Source: DASWJZ01 sp963792885 (lineage in GTDB: Bacteria; Pseudomonadota; Alphaproteobacteria; Rhizobiales; Afifellaceae). From it: DNA of 64,000 nucleotides. The DNA lies in the NCBI GenBank assembly GCA_963792885.1, contig CAWBXX010000006.1:248001-312000 (forward strand), given 5' to 3'. Shown piece after piece: positions 63,433-64,000 of this stretch (position 1 is its first letter; each line of letters starts with the position of its first letter). Both the position numbers and the translations under genes were made by a program. The notes under the pieces are model-generated. The model worked only from the letters and a program-made list of their open reading frames with translations. It ran no database searches and was not told the DNA's origin.

Positions 63433-63876
63433 TCAGATTTGTCGGCAGCACGGCTGCGGTGCGGCTCGGAGAGCGTGCGGAGCGTCTCCGTCATGCTCTC
63501 CGGTCCGTCGATGTGCTTGGCGAGGTCGCTCAAGTGTGACGACACCGACCGGATGTCCATCCGCGTCAAAAACCGGCATGCGGCGGAACTGGCCTTCGCG
63601 CATGCCGGCGAACGCTGCTTCGATCGGGTCGTCCGCGGAACAGCCGACGACTTCAGGCGACATCACCTCGGCGACAGTCACGTAGGCAGGGTTCTTCCCT
63701 TCGACGACAACGCGGAGGAGGATGTCGCGGTCGGTGAGGATTCCGGCGACGCGATCGGCGCGCCCGATCAGGACGGCGCCGACATCAAGCTCCGCCATCC
63801 GGGTCGCCGCTTCCTGCACCGTCGCCGAGGGATCGACGAAGTCGATGCTGCGCGTCATGACGTCAGCTACTTTCAT
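63433..63876 (-). pseudogene. CBS-domain pair protein, one frameshift
   Basis: Two CBS motifs that bind adenosyl nucleotides: VADVMTRSIDFVDPSATVQE and VGAVLIGRADRVAGILTDRD, then VAEVMSPEVVGCSADDPIEA and RRMPVFDADGHPVGVV. One extra base near 63533 shifts the frame. In the right frame it continues LSDLAKHIDGPESMTETLRT and stays open into the SLC13 gene with no stop. AAGGATCG precedes the ATG at 63876. It is probably a nucleotide sensor for the neighbouring permease, or fused to it. Confidence 0.75.
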
Positions 63877-64000
63877 CGATCCTTCCCTTGATTGCCCGCC
63901 CTCTTCGTCGAGCCACGGGAAAACGCCTGCGCGGCGAAGCAGGTTCCTGGTGCAGCATCGATCCCGCGGTTGCAGCCGCCGCTCAGCCCTAGACCGGCCG

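Noticed and set aside
1..64000. CRISPR arrays, tRNA or rRNA genes, prophage, toxin-antitoxin or defence systems
   Set aside because: No regularly spaced repeats, no cloverleaf with CCA-side features, and no integrase, nuclease-helicase or TA pairs were recognisable.

Overview
The window is 64 kb of GC-rich chromosomal DNA. It looks like an alphaproteobacterium, most likely of the Hyphomicrobiales (rhizobial) type. This rests on the gene families: a DmdC-like acyl-CoA dehydrogenase, an HWE/HisKA_2 sensor kinase, fused IolC-DUF2090, an RpiR-type inositol regulator, a DUF3606 protein and UgpABE-type transport. No rRNA, tRNA, CRISPR array, prophage or replication origin was seen. The genus is not resolvable by eye.

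Layout. 0-6 kb: partial Zn-alcohol dehydrogenase, MarR regulator divergent from a cupin, histone-deacetylase-like hydrolase plus xseB, a frameshifted tRNA-threonylcarbamoyl-AMP synthase, then an acyl-CoA dehydrogenase/SDR pair. 6.2-9.6 kb: a tight SxtJ / DUF5989 / carbamoyltransferase / SGNH-hydrolase cassette, the best candidate for an undescribed system. 9.8-16.1 kb: a YkgJ-type cysteine-cluster protein and a spermidine-synthase-like protein, then a minus-strand run gnd-zwf-glucoamylase feeding the oxidative pentose phosphate route. An eroded copy of the glucoamylase 3' end lies next to it. 16.3-23.8 kb: accessory and damaged genes (orphan HlyD adaptor, cyclase-TPR gene, glutamine-synthetase-like gene, broken isochorismatase abutting a 5'-truncated GGDEF-EAL gene). 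23.9-27 kb: metallophosphoesterase / cupredoxin / ECF sigma / anti-sigma operon. 27-32.5 kb: housekeeping (DnaJ-like, pdxH, sensor kinase, lytic transglycosylase).

32.5-42 kb: sugar oxidoreductase plus sugar isomerase divergent from a ROK regulator, gamma-glutamyltransferase, a BadF-type kinase coupled to nagA, AMP nucleosidase and a DUF805 protein. 42-49.8 kb: a myo-inositol module: ribose-type ABC importer, an RpiR regulator with a GGAA-N6-TTCC operator between the two, iolG, iolC and iolB (iolD and iolE are not here). 49.8-51.7 kb: DUF1801 protein and an ECF41 sigma/carboxymuconolactone-decarboxylase pair with a recognisable ECF41 promoter. 51.7-53.1 kb: a degenerate scar with an IS3 transposase remnant and an outer-membrane barrel tail. 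53.2-64 kb: nucleoside hydrolase, SDR, a secreted protein, a Ugp-like importer with two tandem solute-binding proteins and no local ATPase, ribokinase, an SLC13 permease and a CBS-domain protein.

Many conserved genes, including normally essential ones, are split by single-base indels. Most are a single extra base, often a duplication of a neighbouring base. I read this mainly as residual consensus error in the assembly, so genes typed here as pseudogenes for frameshift alone may well be intact in the organism. Four losses look like genuine gene decay: the glucoamylase remnant, the Pcm tail, the IS3 remnant and the isochorismatase/GGDEF-EAL junction.
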